A stretch of DNA of 6,095 nucleotides, taken from the NCBI GenBank assembly GCA_905236785.1, contig CAJOQC010000218.1, positions 1 through 6,095 of the forward strand. Direction: 5' to 3'. Source of the DNA: an uncultured Selenomonadaceae bacterium (lineage in GTDB: Bacteria; Bacillota; Negativicutes; Selenomonadales; Selenomonadaceae). The translations under genes and the position numbers were made by a program. The notes below the pieces were generated by a model that saw only the letters and a program-made list of their open reading frames with translations, had not been told where the DNA came from and made no database searches. Below, piece after piece: positions 1 through 6,095 of this stretch; position 1 is the stretch's first letter, and every line of letters begins with the position of its first letter.

Positions 1-2552
1 CTCTCGGCTTTTAGGAGCGGCTCAAGAATGGTGGCATAACTTCTGTAGAGTGTGAGCAAATCTTCGGTGTTCTTGTTTATCTCGTTTATGTAGCCGCTGT
101 TGCCCGCGTCCTCAAGCCGTCGCGCCTTTTCGGAAAGTTCCTTTGCGCCTATTACCCGCGCCGTTGACTTTAGGGCATGAACCTTCACGGTGTAGTTTTT
201 CCAGTCCTTCGTCTTTACATAATTTTCGATTTCCTTTGCTCCCGTGCCTATGGACTCCACAAACACCGACACCGCATCAAGGTAGGCTGCGTTGCCGCCG
301 CAGTGTTTCACCCCTTCGTCCACGTTCAGTCCTTTTATGAAGTTTAGCCATTGGGGCAGTTTGACGTTATCCGCCTCGTCGCTCTTTTCGCCCTCTTCCC
401 CCGCCGCCGAAATTTTATCCTGCGGCAGGTACTTCATCATCATGGTTTCTAAATGACTGCTGTTTATTGGTTTCGTCAAATAATCCGCAAATCCTGCTTT
501 TATATATTCTTCTCTTGCCCCCGATACGGCGTTGGCAGTGAGGGAAATGCAGGGCGTATGTTCGTTTAAGCCGCCCTTTTCCTCCCGCAAGCGTTTTAAT
601 GTTTCGATGCCGTCAATGCCCGGCATACGATGATCGAGGAAAATTATGTCGTATTTTTTTCGACTTGCCATGTTAAGGCACTCATAGCCGCTTTCGGCGG
701 TGTCGATATTGACGAGGGTTTGTTTTAACAGCCCCTTTATGACCGTTAAGTTCATCACCGTATCGTCAACCACCAAAATGTCGGCGTTGGGAGCGATAAA
801 TTTTTCATGATAGGCTTGGTGGTTCTTTAAGGAACGATGATATGATTCTTCAAAATCTCCCATGGGTTCGGGGTTTACGACTTTTTGCGCCACTTCAAAG
901 GAGAATGTGGAGCCTTCGCCGTAGACGCTATCCACCTGCAACTGCGCCCCCATAAGCGCAAGAAGTTTCGTCGTGATGTTCATACCAAGCCCCGTGCCCT
1001 CAACGGAACGGTTGCGCTCTTCTTCTATCCGTTCAAAGGCGGCAAACAGTTTTTTCATGTCCTCCTGTTTTATGCCGATGCCCGTGTCTTTCACGCTGAA
1101 TTTGAGTTTTACATTTTCGTCATGGGTGTCCTCGTAGTCAACCGTCAAAATAACGCTACCCTTTTCCGTATATTTCACCGCATTGGTGAGTATGTTGGTG
1201 GCCGCTTGTTTAATCCGTATCTCGTCGCCGTAGAGGACGCTGGGGATATTTCCTTCGGCCTCCACCGTGAATTTAAGATTTTTCTTTGCCGCCCGCTCGC
1301 TCACCATGGTCACCAAATCGTTAAGAAGGGAGCTTACCTCATACTCCACGGGGATAATTTCCATTTTGCCCGCTTCGATTTTGGAAAAGTCCAAAATGTC
1401 GTTGACCAACCCCAAAAGGTTTACTCCGGCGTTTTGCAAATTTTGGGCGTACTCTAAAATATTTTCGTCATGGCTCTCTCTTAAAATCATTTCGTCCATG
1501 CCCAAAATGGCGTTTATGGGCGTTCGTATCTCGTGGCTCATGTTGGACAAAAATTCGCTCTTGGCGCGGTTTGCCGTGTCGGCAAGTTGTTTTGCCGTGT
1601 CGGAAGCCTGTTTTTCCGCCATGAGTTGTTCGCTCTCTTTGGTCTTTAGCTTTGCCATAAAGGAATAGCGGGCAAAGAGAATGAACAAAAAAACTACCGC
1701 GCCGTAAATGACAAACATTACCCGATAAATGGATTCAAGCCCCGATGCTACGACATACCATGGCACATGACCTATTATGGAAAAGTCCGTATTCGCCACG
1801 GGCGAACCGAAAATAAACTCCGGCGAACCATGTTTTGGCGTATAACAAAAGGCAGTGTCACCGTTTTTCATGGTTTCGTTCCAAACCCTATCAACGCCGT
1901 CTTTCAGATTTTCGTAATTTTCGGCGGCTTTTTCCACGCCCGCGCCGTTGTTGATGCCCGTTATTATAATCTTGTCGCCGGAATTGTGTATCAGAGCCAC
2001 CGTTCCTTGGCCGCCGTAGCTGACAAGATTAAACTCAGCGATAAAATCCTTCTCGTTGTAGGCGTTGTATAAAACGTGTGTCACCACGCCGTCGGTTTTT
2101 ATGGGTACGGCAAACATCATGCCAAGCCCCTCGCGGTAGGCGATGACTTTTTCGCCTTCAAAGACGCGGTTTACAACGTTTATGTCGGTTTCGTCCAATT
2201 TTTTGCCGGATACTATGTTGCCTTTGCGATCTATTACGCCCGTTCTGTACCATGCATCTCTTAATTTCAGCGAATTAAACGTCCCGGCGTTAAGACCGCC
2301 GTTGGTTTCGATGAAGGTTGAAAAGGCACTTAGATAATCAAACTCATGCTTAAATTGTTGGGCAAGGCTGTGGCTTAGGCTCGACACGTCGCGGGCAACC
2401 GCCGTTTCAAGTGATCTGGTGAGGGCAATATGGACGCCGAAGGCTGCTATTATCAAAAGTATCAGCATGACGGTTATTTGACCTAATGACTGCAACAACA
2501 AATGATATATTTCGTTGTGGGTTCTTAACGCTTCCATTATTTTTTGTTTCAT
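1..2552 (-). CDS. Membrane-bound hybrid sensor histidine kinase (sensor–HisKA–HATPase–REC–Hpt), 3' end beyond window
   Basis: The frame is open from ATG at 2552 to the window edge: 850 complete codons and no stop. An in-frame TAA lies just upstream, and AGGGT sits 8 nt before the ATG, supporting this start. Residues 24-43 and about 277-295 are hydrophobic membrane helices. They bracket about 230 extracytoplasmic residues, a Cache/PAS-like sensor by layout only (it contains [12 protein letters not shown]). A short helical linker replaces an obvious HAMP domain. HisKA follows with SHEIRTP (phosphoacceptor H340). The HATPase has N453/N457, DTGIGI at 489-494 and GTGLGM at 519-524. The receiver has D596/D597, phosphoacceptor D640, T672 and K694. 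Hpt has [11 protein letters not shown] with H792. All catalytic residues are present, so kinase activity and an internal His-Asp-His relay are expected. The ligand is unknown. It lies 69 bp after the FIST kinase gene, probably in the same operon. The C-terminus may carry the same short tail as its neighbour, but this is not visible. Confidence 0.95.
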   Translation of the reverse strand, partial: MKQKIMEALRTHNEIYHLLLQSLGQITVMLILLIIAAFGVHIALTRSLETAVARDVSSLSHSLAQQFKHEFDYLSAFSTFIETNGGLNAGTFNSLKLRDAWYRTGVIDRKGNIVSGKKLDETDINVVNRVFEGEKVIAYREGLGMMFAVPIKTDGVVTHVLYNAYNEKDFIAEFNLVSYGGQGTVALIHNSGDKIIITGINNGAGVEKAAENYENLKDGVDRVWNETMKNGDTAFCYTPKHGSPEFIFGSPVANTDFSIIGHVPWYVVASGLESIYRVMFVIYGAVVFLFILFARYSFMAKLKTKESEQLMAEKQASDTAKQLADTANRAKSEFLSNMSHEIRTPINAILGMDEMILRESHDENILEYAQNLQNAGVNLLGLVNDILDFSKIEAGKMEIIPVEYEVSSLLNDLVTMVSERAAKKNLKFTVEAEGNIPSVLYGDEIRIKQAATNILTNAVKYTEKGSVILTVDYEDTHDENVKLKFSVKDTGIGIKQEDMKKLFAAFERIEEERNRSVEGTGLGMNITTKLLALMGAQLQVDSVYGEGSTFSFEVAQKVVNPEPMGDFEESYHRSLKNHQAYHEKFIAPNADILVVDDTVMNLTVIKGLLKQTLVNIDTAESGYECLNMASRKKYDIIFLDHRMPGIDGIETLKRLREEKGGLNEHTPCISLTANAVSGAREEYIKAGFADYLTKPINSSHLETMMMKYLPQDKISAAGEEGEKSDEADNVKLPQWLNFIKGLNVDEGVKHCGGNAAYLDAVSVFVESIGTGAKEIENYVKTKDWKNYTVKVHALKSTARVIGAKELSEKARRLEDAGNSGYINEINKNTEDLLTLYRSYATILEPLLKAE
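9..1589 (-). repeat. Paralogous transmitter–receiver–Hpt module, copy in the membrane kinase
   Basis: Residues 322-848 of the membrane kinase align with residues 452-977 of the FIST kinase with almost no gaps. The H-box and receiver regions sit at the same nucleotide offset (2844), and the Hpt domain differs by one codon. This is an old tandem duplication of the catalytic module rather than a mobile element. Confidence 0.85.
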
Positions 2553-2560
2553 AAGCAATT

Positions 2561-2565
2561 ACCCT
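2561..2565 (-). promoter_or_regulatory. Ribosome binding site of the membrane-bound kinase
   Basis: On the minus strand AGGGT lies 8 nt before the ATG at 2552. It is a moderate match to the Shine-Dalgarno consensus and weaker than the site before the first kinase. The in-frame TAA just upstream leaves only a TTG at 2558 as an alternative start. The 69-bp gap between the genes (2553-2621) shows no convincing terminator and no good promoter, so read-through from the upstream gene is the simplest view. Confidence 0.6.
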
Positions 2566-2621
2566 ATGTTTGTTCATACTCTGCTTTTGATACTGCACGC
2601 TTTGGTCTGCCGAAAAGCACA

Positions 2622-5600
2622 TCAGGCGGACAAAAGCTCCCGCACCTTGTCCCAATCGGGTTTGGCGGCGGCCTCCTTTACGGCGGCAAGTTTTTTGCGG
2701 TCGGTGTCGTTAAAGCGGTACTCCGCCAAGGAATCAAAGACAAACATCATGCTGTCGTAGTCAAAACTTTTGGCCATGTCCCGCATGGTTTCGTAGGCAT
2801 CCGTCAAGGCCGCCTCGTCAATCAGCGGTTTATCCTCATCCCCTTCTTTTTCTTTGGTCAACAAAGGGGACAAAACTTCAATATAGCTCTTATATAACGC
2901 CAAAAGTTCCCCGGTGTGGGATTTTATTTCGTCGATATAGCCGCCGTTGCCCGCATCCTCAAGCCTTCGCGCCTTTTCCGACAACTCTGCCGCGCCTATC
3001 ACCCGCGCCGTGGATTTTAGCGCGTGTACCTTCACGGTATAGTCCCGCCATTTTTCCCGTTGATAATAAAGTTCAATCTCTTCTCTGTTTGATTTTATGC
3101 TCTCGGCAAAAACCGTAAGCGCATCCATGTAATCCGACACAGAACCGCAATGCCCAATGCCTTCGTCAACATTTAACTTGTCACAGTTTTTTAGCCATTC
3201 GGGCAGTTCTTCGTCGGTTGTTTCTTCCCGGTCATCGGCCTCGACGTATTTTGTCACTTTTTCCTCGGGCAGATATTTTAACATTAAAAGTTCAAGTTGC
3301 GCGCTGTTAATGGGTTTGGTGAGATAATCGTCAAAACCTGCTTTTATGTACTCTTCCCGCGCCCCCGAAACGGCGTTGGCCGTGAGGGAAATTACGGGGG
3401 TATCTTCGTTTAGGTGATGAGGTAATTTTTTCATGTGTTGCAAGGTTTCGATGCCGTCCATGCCGGGCATACGGTGGTCGAGGAAAATTATGTCGTACTT
3501 GTCCTTTTGCACCATGTGCAAACATTCATAGCCGCTTTCGGCGGTGTCTATCTGCACTTTGGTGCGTTTTAGCAAGCCTTTCACCACGGTTATATTCATT
3601 ATCGTGTCGTCAACCACCAAAATTTTTGCCTTGGGCGCGGTGAATTTTTCATGATATTCGCTCTGCCCCGCTCTTATGCGGCGATAGGCTTCTTCAAAAT
3701 CCCCCATTTTGTCATGGTTTCGCACTTGTTGCTCCACCGCGAAAGAAAAGGTAGACCCTTTGCCGTAAACGCTCTTTACGTCAAGTTTGCTGCCCATAAG
3801 ATGCAACAGTTGTTGGGTGATGTTCATGCCAAGCCCCGTGCCTTCAATGGCGCGGTTGCGTTTTTCTTCAATCCGGGTAAAGGCGGAGAAAAGTTTTCCC
3901 ATGTCCTCGTCCTTTATGCCGATGCCCGTATCCTTTACGGCGAATTTAAGATAAATTTTGTTTTCGTCTTTTTCTTCGTAAGTGACCCTTAGCGTAACAC
4001 TGCCCTTTTCCGTATACTTGACGGCGTTGGTGAGAATGTTAGTCACCACCTGCTTTATGCGGATTTCGTCGCCAAAGAGGATGCTTGGAATGTTTTCGTC
4101 GGCTTCCACGATAAAATCCAAGCCTTTTTTGGCGGCGCGTTTTTGAATCATGTTCACAAGGTCGTTTAGAACCGAGCTTAGAGCATACTCCACGGGAATA
4201 ATTTCCATTTTCCCCGCTTCGATTTTGGAAAAATCAAGAATATCGTTTACGATGCCCAAAAGATTTGCGGTGGCCGCCTGAATGTCGGCGGCGTACTCTA
4301 AGGCATTCTCGTCCTTGCACTCCCTTAAAATCATTTCGTCCAAACCCAAAATGGCGTTTATGGGCGTTCGTATCTCATGGCTCATGTTGGACAAAAACGC
4401 GCTTTTTGCGCGGCTGGCGGCTTTGGCGTTTTCCGCCATTTCCTGTAGTTCTCTGTTTGAGGCTTTTAATTCTCTGGTGGTGGCATCCAAAAACGTTGCC
4501 AAACGGGTGGAAAGAGGAATTGCATCCGCTTTTTTCTCATCTTGTTGCAAATCCTCGCCAAGAAGCGCGGCCGGCTTCTTGCCTTCGCGCAAGCCCACCG
4601 CCACCAACGCGCTGTTTAATATGCCGCCTTTATTCTTGTACCGATAAATTTCGCTTGAGCCGTTTACCTCCGAAAGTTGCGGCGCAAAACGAAGAAAGGC
4701 ATTATGCTCTTTTTGTTCGTCCTCTTTTAGGAATATGTACCTGTTGCCGCAAACGTAAGTCAACACGCCCTGGGGCGAAAAACGCCGCAGTTCTTCGCTG
4801 TGCTTTTGGGTTTCCCGCAGGATTTCCGGCGGATTGCCGTAGGTAAGGCGAACGGTTTCGCCGTCGCGAACATCGCCGTTAAAATAAATGGAGCCGGTAT
4901 GGTCGTAAATGGGCGGCACACGCCCGATTTCAAAACCGTTGCGTTCAATTACAAGGGGAAATTCGCAAATGTTTTCCAAAAATCTCTTGTTCGGCTCCAC
5001 TCCCAAATATTTTTCGTAAATCCCCGTGGCGGGTATGCCGTCTATTGTGGCCACCCCCGTGCCGCAGCTCGTCTTTGTTATGGGCATTTCTTTGCCCAAA
5101 GGTTTCCAGCCAAAAACAACGTCGGTTTCTATGTGCAGTTCCTTCCCTGCAAAAACCGCCGTCACTATGCCGGTGCTGTATACATCGTTGCCAACAATGT
5201 ATTGTTCGTTGTCAACGCCGATTTTGGCAAAAATACTTTCGCATACGTCGTGATTTGCCTGACGGGTAAAGACTCCCGCCATTGCGCCGAAAAAAGGAAT
5301 GTCCTCATTGTTTTCGCTTATTCCGTCGATAAATTCGCTGACGTTTAGGCTGACGCCGGCGCACATCAAAAGAACGCCCTTTACGTCGACCATATCGGCG
5401 ATGGACTTTCCGATTTCCCGTCCGTACTCCTCGTAATGCCAAGGGCAACCGTTGTATTCAAAAACCTTCACCGAAGAATTGTCAAAAAAGCAACAATCAA
5501 AGGTTATGGAATGTTCGTCGTTTATGGGAAAAAGGCTCGTGCCGACAACTGCCGCATGGGGGAGTTTTTCTCTTATTATTTCCATGGCGATTTGCGCTTT

Positions 5601-5786
5601 TTCCGAAGGTATTTTGTCAAAAAGAATGTTTATGAACAAGGTTTTTGCGCCGCAACGAGTCCATTCGTCGTTTATTTCGTCGGCAACGGCGCGAAATTTA
5701 CCCCAAAAGGCGTGCACCTCGCCCAAAGCGGCCAATTTATCCTGCGCCGCTCCTTCAAGAAAAACTTTATATTTTTTTTGAATCAT
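2622..5786 (-). CDS. Soluble FIST-domain hybrid sensor histidine kinase (FIST_N–FIST_C–HisKA–HATPase–REC–Hpt), 1054 aa
   Basis: No membrane segment is seen, so the sensor is cytoplasmic. Residues about 45-230 resemble FIST_N and about 235-400 FIST_C (GWKPLG, a DG-IPATGIYEKYLG segment, FPLV, GDVRDGETVRL, GGILNSALVAVG). FIST is a predicted small-ligand sensor domain; the ligand here is unknown. A helical linker (about 432-460) leads to HisKA (SHEIRTP, H470). The HATPase has N583/N587, DTGIGI at 619-624 and GTGLGM at 649-654. The receiver has D726/D727, phosphoacceptor D770, T802 and K824. Hpt has [11 protein letters not shown] with H921. About 70 charged, helical residues follow (985-1054). All phosphotransfer residues are intact, but there is no output domain, so the signal must pass to a separate regulator. 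The frame extends to 5915, but I chose ATG 5786: a strong GGAAAGGA lies 8 nt upstream, FIST homology starts after it, and the extra 43 residues would be translated from the structured leader. Confidence 0.95.
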   Translation of the reverse strand: MIQKKYKVFLEGAAQDKLAALGEVHAFWGKFRAVADEINDEWTRCGAKTLFINILFDKIPSEKAQIAMEIIREKLPHAAVVGTSLFPINDEHSITFDCCFFDNSSVKVFEYNGCPWHYEEYGREIGKSIADMVDVKGVLLMCAGVSLNVSEFIDGISENNEDIPFFGAMAGVFTRQANHDVCESIFAKIGVDNEQYIVGNDVYSTGIVTAVFAGKELHIETDVVFGWKPLGKEMPITKTSCGTGVATIDGIPATGIYEKYLGVEPNKRFLENICEFPLVIERNGFEIGRVPPIYDHTGSIYFNGDVRDGETVRLTYGNPPEILRETQKHSEELRRFSPQGVLTYVCGNRYIFLKEDEQKEHNAFLRFAPQLSEVNGSSEIYRYKNKGGILNSALVAVGLREGKKPAALLGEDLQQDEKKADAIPLSTRLATFLDATTRELKASNRELQEMAENAKAASRAKSAFLSNMSHEIRTPINAILGLDEMILRECKDENALEYAADIQAATANLLGIVNDILDFSKIEAGKMEIIPVEYALSSVLNDLVNMIQKRAAKKGLDFIVEADENIPSILFGDEIRIKQVVTNILTNAVKYTEKGSVTLRVTYEEKDENKIYLKFAVKDTGIGIKDEDMGKLFSAFTRIEEKRNRAIEGTGLGMNITQQLLHLMGSKLDVKSVYGKGSTFSFAVEQQVRNHDKMGDFEEAYRRIRAGQSEYHEKFTAPKAKILVVDDTIMNITVVKGLLKRTKVQIDTAESGYECLHMVQKDKYDIIFLDHRMPGMDGIETLQHMKKLPHHLNEDTPVISLTANAVSGAREEYIKAGFDDYLTKPINSAQLELLMLKYLPEEKVTKYVEADDREETTDEELPEWLKNCDKLNVDEGIGHCGSVSDYMDALTVFAESIKSNREEIELYYQREKWRDYTVKVHALKSTARVIGAAELSEKARRLEDAGNGGYIDEIKSHTGELLALYKSYIEVLSPLLTKEKEGDEDKPLIDEAALTDAYETMRDMAKSFDYDSMMFVFDSLAEYRFNDTDRKKLAAVKEAAAKPDWDKVRELLSA
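2856..4433 (-). repeat. Paralogous transmitter–receiver–Hpt module, copy in the FIST kinase
   Basis: Direct-orientation partner of the module at 9-1589. The best-conserved DNA patch is 4321-4397 against 1477-1553, with 4 differences in 77 positions, including an exact 32-bp match (4345-4376 and 1501-1532) over the H-box. Homology stops upstream of the helical linker, where the FIST and membrane sensors diverge completely. Confidence 0.85.
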
Positions 5787-5944
5787 GCCGAACGTCCTTT
5801 CCAACAATATTTTCAAAAATTTTTGTTCGTCGCAGATTTTGGGGGTGTTTTGCTGTATACGTCCGATGTTGCGCCGCCTATTGCGCTCTTTTGCGACAAA
5901 ACGCAACACCGACAAAGAAATTCGTCACAACCCCCAATCGTATA
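5787..5944 (-). promoter_or_regulatory. Structured 5' leader of the kinase operon
   Basis: About 155 nt separate the predicted transcription start (near 5943-5945) from the start codon. Three pairs of complementary segments are visible. Stem A is 5939-5947 with 5853-5861 (CTGTATACG/CGTATACAG, 9 bp, the first arm partly upstream of +1). Stem B is 5927-5937 with 5839-5848 (TTGGGGG/CCCCCAA core, about 10 bp with one bulged U). Stem C is 5902-5913 with 5861-5873 (12 bp including one G-U, one bulged G). Inside C, TTTTG/CAAAA (5889-5901) can form a small hairpin. A and B cross, so they form a pseudoknot or exclude each other. I do not recognise a known riboswitch class. A regulatory RNA role is inference; the complementarity is directly visible. 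Confidence 0.45.
5795..5802 (-). promoter_or_regulatory. Strong ribosome binding site fixing the FIST kinase start
   Basis: Read on the minus strand, GGAAAGGA ends 8 nt before ATG at 5786, close to ideal spacing. It decides the start: the longer in-frame option at 5915 would place 43 extra, basic, non-FIST-like residues ahead of the domain. Confidence 0.85.
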
Positions 5945-5947
5945 CAG
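5853..5947. repeat. 9-bp inverted repeat around GTATAC, centres 86 bp apart
   Basis: CTGTATACG at 5853-5861 and its exact reverse complement CGTATACAG at 5939-5947. Each contains the palindrome GTATAC. The distal copy overlaps the predicted transcription start and the proximal copy lies within the leader. The pair could be operator half-sites that allow DNA looping, or the two arms of an RNA stem. Confidence 0.6.
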
Positions 5948-5950
5948 ATT

Positions 5951-5979
5951 ATTTTACTTGCCTGTCGCCCTCCTGTCAA
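5951..5979 (-). promoter_or_regulatory. Sigma-70/sigma-A promoter of the kinase operon
   Basis: On the minus strand, TTGACA (5979-5974) is followed by a 17-bp spacer and TAAAAT (5956-5951). The -35 hexamer matches consensus and the -10 differs from TATAAT at one position. An A/T-rich stretch lies just upstream of the -35. Predicted transcription start is near 5943-5945. It is the only good promoter found upstream of either kinase and is well placed to drive both. Confidence 0.85.
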
Positions 5980-6005
5980 ATAATAAGTTTTGCCCCCCGC
6001 GAACA

Positions 6006-6045
6006 AAAAGAACGTCCCGCGAAATATTCCGCGAAACGTTCTTTT
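6006..6045 (-). terminator. Rho-independent terminator of an upstream minus-strand gene
   Basis: Arms AAAAGAACGT (6006-6015) and ACGTTCTTTT (6036-6045) are exact reverse complements. Inside them CGCG pairs with CGCG around an AATATT loop. The mismatched inner positions become G-U wobbles only in the minus-strand transcript, so the RNA hairpin is continuous in that direction. The minus-strand 3' arm runs into TTCTTTTTG. This suggests it ends a transcript entering from the right edge and insulates the kinase promoter. A short T run also follows on the plus strand, so bidirectional use cannot be excluded. Confidence 0.7.
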
Positions 6046-6095
6046 CCTAAAATGCAAAATCAAAAGCCATACAAGGTTATAAAGGGCATCTCTAA
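6046..6095. other. Right edge, no identifiable gene
   Basis: Fifty bases upstream of the terminator. One minus-strand frame stops with TGA at 6060-6062, which would suit the last codons of an upstream gene, but only 11 codons are visible and nothing is recognisable. Confidence 0.2.

Noticed and set aside
885..1457. 190-residue open frame on the plus strand
   Set aside because: Antisense to the HATPase and HisKA region of the membrane kinase. A similar plus-strand frame at 3651-3992 only mirrors the paralogous kinase, so the similarity comes from the minus-strand genes.
2407..2655. 82-residue minus-strand frame across the gap between the kinases
   Set aside because: Overlaps the ends of both kinase genes in another frame and resembles no known protein.
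4265..4846. 193-residue open frame on the plus strand
   Set aside because: Antisense to the FIST/HisKA junction; composition rich in Arg, Pro, Cys and Trp, with no recognisable domain.
4800..5348. 182-residue open frame on the plus strand
   Set aside because: Shadow of the FIST coding region, with no independent start signal or family resemblance.
5809..5820. CodY-box-like palindrome (ATTTT–TG–AAAAT on the minus strand)
   Set aside because: The spacer is one base short of the CodY consensus and the A/T-rich setting makes chance likely.
5787..5915. N-terminal extension of the FIST kinase to an upstream start at 5915
   Set aside because: A strong ribosome binding site sits 8 nt before ATG 5786, the extra 43 residues are basic and unlike FIST, and the DNA there is accounted for by the structured leader.
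5436..6050. 204-residue open frame on the plus strand
   Set aside because: Runs across the FIST start, leader, promoter and terminator of the opposite strand, and has no domain signal.
5878..6063. 61-residue minus-strand frame from a TTG
   Set aside because: It translates through the terminator hairpin and promoter, and has no ribosome binding site.

Overview
This window carries two tandem genes on the minus strand, with their control region at the right-hand end. Both encode large hybrid sensor histidine kinases. Each has a histidine kinase core, a receiver domain and a C-terminal histidine phosphotransfer (Hpt) domain in one chain. The style (near-balanced base composition, clear Shine-Dalgarno site, consensus housekeeping promoter, hybrid kinases ending in Hpt, a FIST input domain) suggests an anaerobic Bacillota, perhaps from Negativicutes or Clostridia. 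That placement is inference; no taxonomic marker is present.

Layout in the direction of transcription (right to left). Positions 6046-6095 hold no recognisable gene. A hairpin with a T tract at 6006-6045 probably ends an upstream minus-strand transcript. A near-perfect sigma-70/sigma-A promoter (TTGACA, 17-bp spacer, TAAAAT) lies at 5951-5979. A leader of about 155 nt follows, with three sets of complementary segments, two of which cross each other. Next comes a 1054-residue soluble kinase with an N-terminal FIST sensor (5786-2622), preceded by a strong ribosome binding site. After a 69-bp gap with no clear terminator comes a membrane-anchored kinase (from 2552, running off the left edge) with a two-helix-bracketed extracytoplasmic sensor.

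From just before the phosphoacceptor histidine to the end of the Hpt domain the two proteins are close paralogues, alignable almost without gaps. Their input domains are unrelated. The pair looks like a duplicated phosphorelay module with one cytoplasmic and one extracytoplasmic input, probably feeding the same unseen response regulator. Neither visible protein has a DNA-binding or enzymatic output domain. The plus strand has several long open frames, but all look like antisense shadows of the two kinases.
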